From positions 1 to 30,666 of the forward strand of contig JBLNBW010000122.1 in the NCBI GenBank assembly GCA_050260255.1: a stretch of DNA of 30,666 nucleotides. Direction: 5' to 3'. Under the pieces are notes generated by a model. The model made no database searches, was not told the origin of the DNA, and saw only the letters and a program-made list of their open reading frames with translations. The position numbers and the translations under genes are program-made. Source of the stretch: JAQGMV01 sp050260255 (lineage in GTDB: Bacteria; Pseudomonadota; Gammaproteobacteria; Burkholderiales; SG8-41). Each line of letters opens with the position of its first letter. Position 1 is the stretch's first letter. This document shows positions 17,180-26,373 of the stretch, in pieces.

Positions 17180-18172
17180 TTAGCCCAGCATCGTCCGGCG
17201 CGCCCGTCCGAGCAGATACAGGGCCGCCATGCCCGCGCCGGCGATGAGCCAGCGATGCGTATTGGCCCACCATTGCGCGCTCGATCCCGTGGCTTGCGCA
17301 TCGAAGCGGCCGTGTGCGCCGTGATCGCCGGGCACCGGCTCGTACAGGTTGTCGCGGCGCCCGGCTGGCACAGGCTCGTCGGTATGCTGTCCCTCATAAG
17401 CAGTACGTGCGAGGTAGCGATCGAGGGCGCCGGGTATCAGACGCTGGCCGAGTATCGCCTGCACTGCCGGCCAGCCGACCCACAGCTCCCGCCGGCAATG
17501 CAGGGCGGCATAGTAGATCGCTTCGGCGGCGACTTCCGGCTGGAAGATCGTACCCATCGGTCGAGGACGCTTCGTCATGCAGCTGCGGCCCCATTCGAAT
17601 TGCGGCGTGTTGAACGCGGAAAGATGCACCATGGTGACATGCACGTTGCTGCCGTCGTGCAGCAGCTCCGAGCGCAGCGAATCGGTGAAGCCGCGCAGCG
17701 CGCTCTTCGCGCCGCAGTACGGCGACTGCAGAGGTATGGAGCGGTACGCGAGCGCGGAGCCGACCTGCACGATAACGCCCTCGTTGCGTGAATGCATGCG
17801 CTTCAGTGCGGCGAGCGTTCCGTAGACCGCGCCCAGGTAGGTGACTTCGGTGGCGCGCTTGAAGTCGGCGGGCGCGATGCGCAGGAACTCGCAGAATATG
17901 GTCGCCATGGCGTTGTTGATCCACACGTCGATGCGGCCCCATTCCTGCTCGATATGTTCGGCCGCCGCCTCGACCTGCTGGTGATCCGCGACGTCGGTGG
18001 GCAGCACCAGCGCTTGTCCACCGGCGCGCACGACGTCCCGGCGCGTCCCGTCCAGCCCTGCCACGCCGCGGGCAATGAGCGCAACGCGCCAGCCGCGCTG
18101 CGCGAATGCAATGGCGGCGGCTCGGCCTATGCCGGCGGAGGCGCCGGTGATGGCAACCACTTTTGTCTCCAT
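17180..18172 (-). CDS. short-chain dehydrogenase/reductase with C-terminal membrane anchor
   Basis: A 330-residue NAD(P)-dependent SDR. The Rossmann glycine motif TGASAGIG is at 9-16, the NNA motif at 86-88, and the catalytic residues are S139 and Y152-x3-K156 (YCGAK). Beyond the usual 250-residue core is a polar stretch and a hydrophobic helix (about 305-322) followed by basic residues, which should tether it to the membrane with the active site in the cytoplasm. I chose ATG 18170-18172, preceded by a good GAGGTGAG ribosome site; the longer frame to 18223 lacks SDR features. It lies two bases after the coxIV stop, as the last gene of the respiratory operon, and its end converges on the ASRT gene with 13 bases between. 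Its substrate is unknown. Confidence 0.88.
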   Translation of the reverse strand: METKVVAITGASAGIGRAAAIAFAQRGWRVALIARGVAGLDGTRRDVVRAGGQALVLPTDVADHQQVEAAAEHIEQEWGRIDVWINNAMATIFCEFLRIAPADFKRATEVTYLGAVYGTLAALKRMHSRNEGVIVQVGSALAYRSIPLQSPYCGAKSALRGFTDSLRSELLHDGSNVHVTMVHLSAFNTPQFEWGRSCMTKRPRPMGTIFQPEVAAEAIYYAALHCRRELWVGWPAVQAILGQRLIPGALDRYLARTAYEGQHTDEPVPAGRRDNLYEPVPGDHGAHGRFDAQATGSSAQWWANTHRWLIAGAGMAALYLLGRARRTMLG

Positions 18173-18174
18173 GC

Positions 18175-18510
18175 TCACCTCGGGTTCGGCGCGCGCGCTG
18201 TGTCGGCGTGCGGCTGCTGCCATGGCGCGTGGTACACGACGCGCGTCTCGTAATCGGTGAAGCTCAACGCGAACAGCAGCGACAGCGCAAACACGGCGGT
18301 GACCGCGTAAATGCGGATGAGGGCGCTGCCGGTCTTAAGATGCATGAAGAACAGCGCCACGAGCAGCACTTTCACCGCAGCGATGCCGAGATTGGCGATG
18401 CTGTTCCAGGGGCCGAGGTCTAGAAATGCGCTCGCACACGTGACGGCGAGCAGAGCGATCAAGGCGAGCCATACGGCCGCGCAGCGGCGGTACTCGCGCG
18501 ACAGCATCAT
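18175..18510 (-). CDS. cytochrome c oxidase subunit IV (prokaryotic type)
   Basis: A 111-residue protein with three membrane helices (about 12-32, 37-58 and 65-88). The middle segment LGIAAVKVLLVALFFMHLKTG and the end of helix 3, with FALSFTDYETRVVY, are the signature of the bacterial COX4 family, a small structural subunit of aa3/caa3 oxidases. The ATG (18508-18510) overlaps the stop of subunit III in ATGA. A second ATG follows immediately and could also serve as start. Confidence 0.88.
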   Translation of the reverse strand: MMLSREYRRCAAVWLALIALLAVTCASAFLDLGPWNSIANLGIAAVKVLLVALFFMHLKTGSALIRIYAVTAVFALSLLFALSFTDYETRVVYHAPWQQPHADTARAPNPR

Positions 18511-19150
18511 GCGTTGCGCCCCACGAGGTACAGAATCGGATACAGCACTATCCATATAGCGTCGACGAAGTGCCAGTAAAGGCCTGCAATTTCGAGCCGC
18601 TCTGCGTTCGCCATGCCGCCGCTGCCGCGCAGCGCGAGCGCAAAAACGACCGTCATCGTGATCCCGATGGCGAGATGCAGTGCATGCAGGCCCGTCATGG
18701 CGAAGTACAAATAAAAGAAACTCTCGACGGCGCCGGCATGTGGGCTGTTATATGCAAAGCGCAAGCCGGGCACGAGATAAGCGCTCCAATCGTGCGCGTA
18801 CTCGACGCCCTTGATGCAGAGGAAAACGATGCCGAGCGCGGCGGTGACCCACAGCAGTCTGCGGGAAGCCGGTCGCGATCCGGCGCGCCGAGCCGCGACC
18901 GCAGCCGCCATGAACGCGCTGCTCGTGAGAAGCACCGCCGTGTTGATCGTGCCGAGCACTACGTCGGTGTGACGGCTCGCTTCGGCATAGGCGTCGGGAA
19001 ACTGCACGCGGCCATATGTGTAGCCGAGAAACAGCGGGCCGAAGAACATGAGCTCCGTCGCGAGGAACACCCACATGCCGAGGGTCGCGGCATGCCTCTG
19101 CTGCGCGTACGACGCCAAATGCTCAGCCGGTCGTGCATGGGCCGGCGTGC

Positions 19151-19154
<4 letters not shown>
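18507..19154 (-). CDS. ctaE: cytochrome c oxidase subunit III
   Basis: A 215-residue integral membrane subunit of the haem-copper oxidase with five helices, as in the short bacterial form. Recognisable segments are LGMWVFLATELMFFGPLF (about 25-42), INTAVLLTSSAFMAAAV (about 70-87), YFAMTGLHALHLAIG (about 150-164) and LYWHFVDAIWIVLYPILYL near the C-terminus, which hold the conserved Glu/His residues of the family. The subunit carries no metal; it stabilises subunit I and proton uptake. It overlaps both neighbours by four bases. Confidence 0.95.
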
Positions 19155-20734
<1,580 letters not shown>

Positions 20735-20735
20735 C

Positions 20736-21680
20736 TCATCGATTCCCTGTCGCGCGGCCGGTGGAGCGGATGTATTCGATCAGCGCACGGATGTCTTCTT
20801 CGCTCAACTGACCGGCGAACGAGGGCATGATCGGCTTGTAGCCCGCGACGATATCCTTGCGCGGCAGCAGCATGGAATCGCGCACGTACTGATCGTCCGC
20901 GACGAGCTCGCGCCCGTCCTGCAGCCGAACACGGCGGCCTATCAACCCGCGAAGATCCGGCGCGTGCACCGAAGAGCGCGCATCGTGGCAGCCGCTGCAG
21001 CCGTACTGCCGAAACAACGCGTAGCCCTGCTCGGCAAGACCCGGTGCCGGCGCGCCGCTCTCCAGCCATCGCGCGTACTCCGCCGGATGCATGACGATAA
21101 TGCGGCCGCGCATGCCGGCGTGGTCGGTGCCGCAGTACTCCGCACAGAAGAGGTGGTATTCGCCGACCTGCGTCGGTGTGAACCATACCGATGTGTAACG
21201 GCCCGGCACGACGTCCTGCTTCACGCGGAACGCCGGCGCGAAGAAGCTGTGTATGACGTCCTGCGACGTCATGACCAAGCGCACCGGACGTCCCACGGGC
21301 ACGTGCAGCTCGGAGAGCTCGCGGCGGCCGTTGGTATGCTGGAGCTTCCACATCCATTGCTTCGCCACGACGAATACGGGCATCGCGTCGGCCGGCGTTT
21401 TGTACAACTCGGCATAGTCGTGCGCAGCCCAGGCGAAGATGGCGATGAAGACGAGAAGCGGCGTCGCGGTCCACGCGAGCTCGAGTACCCGGTTGCCGGT
21501 CGGCGGTGCAGCGCGGTCGACTGCAGCGCTCGCGTGATACTTGAAGGAAAAATAGACGATCAGGGCGAGAACGCCGAGCGCGACCGTGCCGGTGAGTCCG
21601 ACCATGGACCAAAAGAGCGTGTCGTAGCGGCCGGCGAGCGTCGAGGCGCCGGGCGGCAGCCAGTGGAAGGCACCGTTCAC
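20736..21680 (-). CDS. ctaC: cytochrome c oxidase subunit II with fused cytochrome c (caa3 type)
   Basis: A 314-residue electron-entry subunit. Two membrane helices (about 22-45 and 65-85) are followed by a periplasmic cupredoxin domain with all CuA ligands: H144 (HSFFAP), C179, E181, C183, H187 and M190 (CAEYCGTDHAGM). A C-terminal cytochrome c domain has CSGCH (C228, C231, H232) and a candidate methionine ligand in KPIMPSF. The fusion makes this a caa3-type oxidase, so no soluble cytochrome c is strictly needed. I chose the GTG at 21678-21680: it overlaps the Sco stop (GTGA) and has GGAGAA six bases upstream, while an extension to 21746 lies wholly inside the Sco gene. Confidence 0.95.
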   Translation of the reverse strand: MNGAFHWLPPGASTLAGRYDTLFWSMVGLTGTVALGVLALIVYFSFKYHASAAVDRAAPPTGNRVLELAWTATPLLVFIAIFAWAAHDYAELYKTPADAMPVFVVAKQWMWKLQHTNGRRELSELHVPVGRPVRLVMTSQDVIHSFFAPAFRVKQDVVPGRYTSVWFTPTQVGEYHLFCAEYCGTDHAGMRGRIIVMHPAEYARWLESGAPAPGLAEQGYALFRQYGCSGCHDARSSVHAPDLRGLIGRRVRLQDGRELVADDQYVRDSMLLPRKDIVAGYKPIMPSFAGQLSEEDIRALIEYIRSTGRATGNR

Positions 21681-22444
21681 GGGCGTTCTCCGCGTCGTAT
21701 TCGGCGCATCAGCCACACGGCGAAGACGGCGAGCGCGAGCAGGCACACGACGCGCACGATCGCCATAATCTCAACGGTATAGCGCCCCGCCGAGGGATCG
21801 TAGTGCGAACAGAGCAGCGTCAGCCGATCGGTTACCGAGCCCGCATGACCGCGGGCGGCTTCGACGAGCGCAAGGCGCAGATCGCGCGCATCGGCGACCA
21901 CGCCGGGGAAGTAGCGCGTGATGCGGCCGTCGGCGCTTGCGATGAGGAAACCCGCGGGATGCACGTACTGGTCATGCTGTGCGTCGTAGGCGTATTCGAA
22001 GCCCGCTGCGCGCGCAATGCGGGCAATCGGCTGCGCGTCACCGTGCAGCAAATGCAGTCGCGAAAGCCACTGTGAATGCGCATCGGCATAGGCCTGCTTT
22101 TTTCGTGACGCACTGGCGCCGCTGTCGCGAGGGTCGATGCTCACTGCAACGACCTGATAATCGGTGACACGGACGATGGTCAGCGCTTGCAGGATCCCGT
22201 CCATGATGGTCGCGCAGAGGTTGGGGCAGCGGTAGTAGCCGAGCACGAGGACCACCGGTCCTTTGCCGAAGAACTGTCCGAGCGTCGCTGGCCTGTCGTG
22301 CTCGTCGAGCAGCACCGCATCCAGCGGCAGCGCATGGCCTATGGTGGGCCGGAATTCGACTGGCGGCTGAGGCGGCAGCGCCAGCGGCTGTGCTGCGGCC
22401 GCATGCGATACGAAAAGCGCGAACATTACGACGGCAAACTTCAT
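21677..22444 (-). CDS. SCO1/SenC copper chaperone
   Basis: A 255-residue periplasmic thioredoxin-fold protein that delivers copper to CuA of subunit II. An N-terminal signal peptide (about 1-18, ending HAAAA) precedes the Sco domain with copper ligands C73 and C77 (CPNLC) and H162 (VHPAGF). Unlike many Sco proteins there is an additional C-terminal hydrophobic helix (about 228-248) followed by RMRRxxR-like basic residues, so it is likely anchored at that end. Its position directly upstream of subunit II, with overlapping genes, fits the CuA-insertion role. Confidence 0.92.
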   Translation of the reverse strand: MKFAVVMFALFVSHAAAAQPLALPPQPPVEFRPTIGHALPLDAVLLDEHDRPATLGQFFGKGPVVLVLGYYRCPNLCATIMDGILQALTIVRVTDYQVVAVSIDPRDSGASASRKKQAYADAHSQWLSRLHLLHGDAQPIARIARAAGFEYAYDAQHDQYVHPAGFLIASADGRITRYFPGVVADARDLRLALVEAARGHAGSVTDRLTLLCSHYDPSAGRYTVEIMAIVRVVCLLALAVFAVWLMRRIRRGERP

Positions 22445-22785
22445 CGCGATTCGGGCGCGCGTTTGTCCGCCGCCAGCAAGTCGATGGCAAGGTCGACCGG
22501 AATCCGGACAATGCCGCCTTCGCGATCCACCACGCGATAGCTCGAGATCAGCGCCCGCTTTTCAGCGTCGTAGCGCGCACGATCGACCTGCGGCGCGCTT
22601 TCGAGCATTGGCGCCGGCACCGCAAAATCCAACGGCGCGTTGGCGCCTTCCGCCCTGGCGCCCCAGTGCCGAAGGAGCGCGTAGGCGGCGCCTGCGATGC
22701 AGGCAACCATGACGATAAGGGCTAAGCCGGCGCGCACGATGGCGCGCGCGTTCACGTCGGCCGCCTCGGCACGGGTTTCAAACAT
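22441..22785 (-). CDS. small membrane-anchored protein of ACIII/oxidase operons
   Basis: A 114-residue protein from ATG 22783-22785 (MFETRAEAADV). One membrane helix (about 19-41) is followed by a short periplasmic part with YDAEKRALISSYRVVDREGGIVRIPVDLAIDLLA. The pattern 'YxxVDRxxGxVRIPxxxAxxLL' recurs, as I recall, in small unnamed proteins placed between ACIII and cytochrome oxidase genes in other bacteria. No cofactor motif is visible. Overlaps with actF (8 bases) and the Sco gene (4 bases) imply coordinated synthesis, so an assembly or accessory role in the ACIII-oxidase system is likely; this is inference from position. Confidence 0.8.
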   Translation of the reverse strand: MFETRAEAADVNARAIVRAGLALIVMVACIAGAAYALLRHWGARAEGANAPLDFAVPAPMLESAPQVDRARYDAEKRALISSYRVVDREGGIVRIPVDLAIDLLAADKRAPESR

Positions 22786-23881
22786 GAGCGCGCTCCGGAG
22801 TAACCGGGGGGCGGTTCGCGATGTCGACAGGCGCTCTCGCGACCCAGCGCGCATATAAGACACCGCTCATGCCTATCGCAAGGAGCGGCGCGAACCACCA
22901 CGCGTCATGGGACTGTACCGCGAGCGAAGGCAGCGTGAGCCACCAGACGTGCACGAGCTGCATTGCGAGCAGCGCCGCCGCAAGCGCCCCGAGCAGCGGT
23001 GGCGTCTGCTTCATCGCACGCGAGAGGAGTATCAGCAGGGGAAGGAAGAAATGGCCGAGGATCAGTACCCAGCCTGCCCACCACCACGCCGTCTGTACGC
23101 GCGGCACGTACCAGGCGATTTCATGCGGCAGGTTTTCCGCCCACACGATGAGGTACTGCGTGTATGCGAGATACGCCCACGTGAGCACGTACATGAGGAG
23201 CAGGTTGCCCCAGTCCACGAAGAGCTGCCGCTCCGGCCGGGTATGTCGGCTCGCCTGCAGCACGACCCCGAACGCAAGTCCGGTCAGCATCTGGCCCGTG
23301 CCGAGGAGCAGCCCGAACGTCGCCGAGTACCAGCGCGGCATGAGCGACATGATCCAATCCACGCTGGCGAGCGTGAGCGTCACGCCGTAGAGAATCAGCG
23401 CGGCGGCAGCGTAAGCGCGCGAGCGCTGCAAGGTCATTCGTCGGGCGAGGTGCGTGAGGAGCATCCACACGGCGAGGTAGCCCAAGGCGCGGGCAACGAA
23501 GAACGAAGGCGTAAGCCAGAAACGCTTGAATCCCGGCGATGCGAGCTTGCCCGCCCAGCGTGCCGTCTCGATATCGGCGGCCCACGGATAGACCGTCGCG
23601 ATCCCGAGTAGCACCGGACCGAACAGCGCTGCGAGCAACGGCAGCAGCGTGCCGGCACGCAGCAACGGCTCGCGCAAAGGCTCGCCCCACCGACCGCCGG
23701 TGAGGGTGTGTATCCAGACATTGGCCGGTCCGCCGAGGACGATCCCCAGGCAGAACCACCAGGCGGCGAGATACGCCGCCAGATACGCCGCCGGGGCGAT
23801 CCACCAGCCGGGAAGCGATAGGGCGAGTGCCGCCAGCGCCGCATACAGGACGCGTCTCGGCGTCGAGTGTGTGGATGTCAT
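22778..23881 (-). CDS. actF: alternative complex III subunit ActF
   Basis: A 367-residue polytopic membrane subunit, about ten helices, of the quinol:cytochrome c oxidoreductase ACIII. It is the smaller relative of ActC without quinone-site identity being visible by motif. Recognised by position between actE and the oxidase genes, by size, and by segments such as LASVDWIMSLMPRWYSATFG and QYLIVWAENLPHEIAWYVPR, which are characteristic of the family. It overlaps actE by four bases. Confidence 0.92.
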   Translation of the reverse strand: MTSTHSTPRRVLYAALAALALSLPGWWIAPAAYLAAYLAAWWFCLGIVLGGPANVWIHTLTGGRWGEPLREPLLRAGTLLPLLAALFGPVLLGIATVYPWAADIETARWAGKLASPGFKRFWLTPSFFVARALGYLAVWMLLTHLARRMTLQRSRAYAAAALILYGVTLTLASVDWIMSLMPRWYSATFGLLLGTGQMLTGLAFGVVLQASRHTRPERQLFVDWGNLLLMYVLTWAYLAYTQYLIVWAENLPHEIAWYVPRVQTAWWWAGWVLILGHFFLPLLILLSRAMKQTPPLLGALAAALLAMQLVHVWWLTLPSLAVQSHDAWWFAPLLAIGMSGVLYARWVARAPVDIANRPPVTPERAHV

Positions 23882-24483
23882 CGCCGCGCTCCTTCACTGC
23901 CGGCGAGGCGCGCGCGTACGTCATCGGGCAGCGCGAACATCGGCGCCGATTGGCTGAGCTGCAATGCACGGATATAGGCAACGATTGCCCAACGGTCACG
24001 AGGCGCAACGCGGTCGGCGTACGAGTGCATCGCACCGTAGCCGTTGCTGATGACGTCGTAAAAGTGCCGGTCCGGCGCCTTGCGCAAGCGCTCGATGTGA
24101 TAGGACGGTGGATGGGGAAAGCCGCGTCGCGCGACCAGCCCGTCGCCGTCGCCCGCGATGCTGTGACACGGCGAGCAATAGATGTCGTAGCGCTCGCGCC
24201 CGCGCTCCATCAGCTCGTGCGTCACCGGCAAGGGCATCGCCTGAGCGCGTTGCGCCGCCTCGGCGTCGAGCACGTCGTCGGCACCGTGGCGCCCGCTCGT
24301 CGTACCGGCGAGATTCCCTGCGCTGTGGATGACGCTCTCGGGCGGCGACGGGCGCGAGGAATTGCCATCGGCAAAAAGGGGGCTTGCGCGATAGGGCCGG
24401 TAGCGCGGCTGATCGTACATGTCGCGCTTCGCGCGCTCGCAGGCACCGAGCAGCACGCAGACCGCAAGCGCCATGCACCACAT
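23878..24483 (-). CDS. actE: alternative complex III monohaem cytochrome c subunit ActE
   Basis: A 201-residue lipoprotein cytochrome. The N-terminus MWCMALAVCVLLGAC has a lipobox with C15 as lipidation site. One haem c motif, CSPCH (C103, C106, H107), is followed by GYGAMHSYADRV, which should supply the methionine ligand. It carries electrons from ACIII towards the oxidase. I chose ATG 24481-24483; a GTG two codons upstream that overlaps the actD stop (GTGA) is also possible. A longer frame to 25011 lies within actD and is rejected. Confidence 0.93.
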   Translation of the reverse strand: MWCMALAVCVLLGACERAKRDMYDQPRYRPYRASPLFADGNSSRPSPPESVIHSAGNLAGTTSGRHGADDVLDAEAAQRAQAMPLPVTHELMERGRERYDIYCSPCHSIAGDGDGLVARRGFPHPPSYHIERLRKAPDRHFYDVISNGYGAMHSYADRVAPRDRWAIVAYIRALQLSQSAPMFALPDDVRARLAGSEGARR

Positions 24484-24485
24484 CC

Positions 24486-25004
24486 TCACGCCGGCACCTC
24501 GCGCACGAACAGGGGATCGAGATCCCCGATGAAGTCCTGCGCGGCCGCGATGTCTTGCGTGCGAAGGCAGAGAAAGAAGCGGTTCCGTGTCGCGAGCTCG
24601 AACTCCGGCACGTCGAACAGCGGATGGTGGAGCCGGGGCAGACCGTTCGCGATCAGCATGCCCAACACGGCGGCAAGCGCGGCACCCAGTATGGTCAGCT
24701 CGAACGTTGCGGGAATGAACGAGGGCCAGCTGTGCAGCGGCCGTCCGCCGACGTTGATGGGATACGACACGACTGCCGAGTACCACTGCATGAAGTAGCC
24801 GCCGAGACCCCCGGTGATGCCCCCCAGCAGGGTTATGAGCGGCACGCCGTTGTCCGGAAAGCCGACCGCCTCGCTCAGTCCCTCCACGGGAAACGGCGTA
24901 TAGGCTTCGATGCCCCGATAGCCCGCGTCGTGTGCGCGCCGAGCGGCATGGATGAGAGCGTCGGCCGTCTTGAACTCGGCGAGCACTCCGTACATCGCCC
25001 TCAT
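24486..25004 (-). CDS. actD: alternative complex III subunit ActD
   Basis: A 172-residue membrane subunit of ACIII. A cytoplasmic N-terminal part (MRAMYGVLAEFKTADALIHAARRAHDAGYRGIEAYTPFP, split here as an alpha/beta unit) leads to two helices (about 61-80 and 97-118). The C-terminus has the FDVPEFELATRNRFFLCL and FVREVPA pattern of the family. The ATG at 25002-25004 overlaps the actC stop in ATGA; the frame open further upstream is inside actC. It follows ActC and precedes ActE in the standard act order. Confidence 0.92.
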   Translation of the reverse strand: MRAMYGVLAEFKTADALIHAARRAHDAGYRGIEAYTPFPVEGLSEAVGFPDNGVPLITLLGGITGGLGGYFMQWYSAVVSYPINVGGRPLHSWPSFIPATFELTILGAALAAVLGMLIANGLPRLHHPLFDVPEFELATRNRFFLCLRTQDIAAAQDFIGDLDPLFVREVPA

Positions 25005-26371
25005 CGCGCACTCCCGGCGCTTTCGCGCACGAGCTCGCGCATCTCGGCGATCGAGATGGCGGGCAGCACGCGCACGAAGGCGAGGAACAACCATACGAAC
25101 ATCCCTATGGAGGAAAGCAGGAAGATCCAGTCCCATGCGGTGGGATAGAACATGCCCCACGCAGATGGCAGAAAATCCCGATGCAGGCTCGCGACGACGA
25201 TGAGGAAGCGCTCCATCCACATGCCGACGTTCACGACGACGCTGAGCGCAAAGAGGGCGACGACCTTGCGGCGTACCGCACGGAACCACAGAAGCTGCGG
25301 CACGAGGACGTTGCACGTGAGCATTGCCCAGTAGACTGCGGCATACGGACCGAAAGCCCTGTCGATCACCACGTACTGCTCGAACTGGTCCCCGCTGTAA
25401 AACGCGATGAATGCTTCCATTGCGTAGCCGTAGGCGACGATGCTGCCTGTCGCGAGCATGATTTTCGCCGCGTGATCGAGATGGCGTGCTGTGATGAAGT
25501 CATGCAGGCCGAAGAAGTGCCGCAGCGGTATGGCGAGCATCACCACCATCGCGAAGCCCGAGAACAAGGCGCCCGCTACGAAGTACGGAGGAAATATGGT
25601 CGAGTGGTATCCGGGCGTGTTGCCGATGGCGAAGTCGAGCGAGACTACGGAATGCACCGAAATGACGAGCGGCGTGGCAAGCCCGGCGAGCAGCAGGTAC
25701 GCGGTCTCGTAACGGGCCCAGTGCCGGGATTCGCCGCGCCAGCCGAGTGCAAACACGCCATACAGGATCCGTTTGCCGGGCGTATGCGCGCGATCGCGCA
25801 GCGTCGCGAGGTCGGGAATGAGGCCGACGTACCAGAACAGCAGCGACACGATGAGATACGTGCCGATCGCGAAGAAGTCCCACACCAGCGGGCTGCGCCA
25901 TTGCGGCCACAGCGCCATCACGTTGGGATACGGCACGAGCCAATAGAAAAACCACGGGCGTCCCAGGTGCAGAATGGGAAAAATGCCGGCGATGCCGGCG
26001 GCGAACAGCGTCATCGCCTCGGCGAAGCGGTTGATGGACGTACGCCACTTCTGACGCAGAAGCAGCAGAAATGCGGAGATGAACGTGCCTGCGTGGCCTA
26101 TGCCTATCCACCAGACGAAGTTGCCGATGGCGTAGCCCCACGCGACCGGTATGTTGACGCCCCAGATGCCTACGCCCACAGCGAAGAGATAGGCCATGGA
26201 CGAGAAGAAAATCAGCGTGGTGCACAACGTGAGCAGGAAAGCGGTGAGCCATGGCCAGCGCACCGGGCGGGTCAACACGAGGTCGGCGATCTTGTCAGTT
26301 ACGCTCGCATAGCCCCATCCGGCACGCAGCACGCCGATGTCGTGCGAGACGGGCGGGTCGCGCCTTGCCAT
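25001..26371 (-). CDS. actC: alternative complex III quinol-binding membrane subunit ActC
   Basis: A 456-residue, about ten-helix protein of the NrfD/PsrC family that binds quinol in ACIII. Conserved segments include GVNIPVAWGYAIGNFVWWIGIGHAGTF (split across helix 2), LHLGRPWFFYWL, SVHSVVSLDFAIGNTPGYHSTIFPPYFVAGA and NVGMWMERFLIVV. The IGIGHAGTFISA histidine region and the H-bearing SVHSVV helix are the expected quinol-site elements. I chose ATG 26369-26371 (MARRDPP), two bases after the actB stop; the open frame to 26536 lies inside actB. Confidence 0.95.
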   Translation of the reverse strand: MARRDPPVSHDIGVLRAGWGYASVTDKIADLVLTRPVRWPWLTAFLLTLCTTLIFFSSMAYLFAVGVGIWGVNIPVAWGYAIGNFVWWIGIGHAGTFISAFLLLLRQKWRTSINRFAEAMTLFAAGIAGIFPILHLGRPWFFYWLVPYPNVMALWPQWRSPLVWDFFAIGTYLIVSLLFWYVGLIPDLATLRDRAHTPGKRILYGVFALGWRGESRHWARYETAYLLLAGLATPLVISVHSVVSLDFAIGNTPGYHSTIFPPYFVAGALFSGFAMVVMLAIPLRHFFGLHDFITARHLDHAAKIMLATGSIVAYGYAMEAFIAFYSGDQFEQYVVIDRAFGPYAAVYWAMLTCNVLVPQLLWFRAVRRKVVALFALSVVVNVGMWMERFLIVVASLHRDFLPSAWGMFYPTAWDWIFLLSSIGMFVWLFLAFVRVLPAISIAEMRELVRESAGSAR

Positions 26372-26373
26372 GT

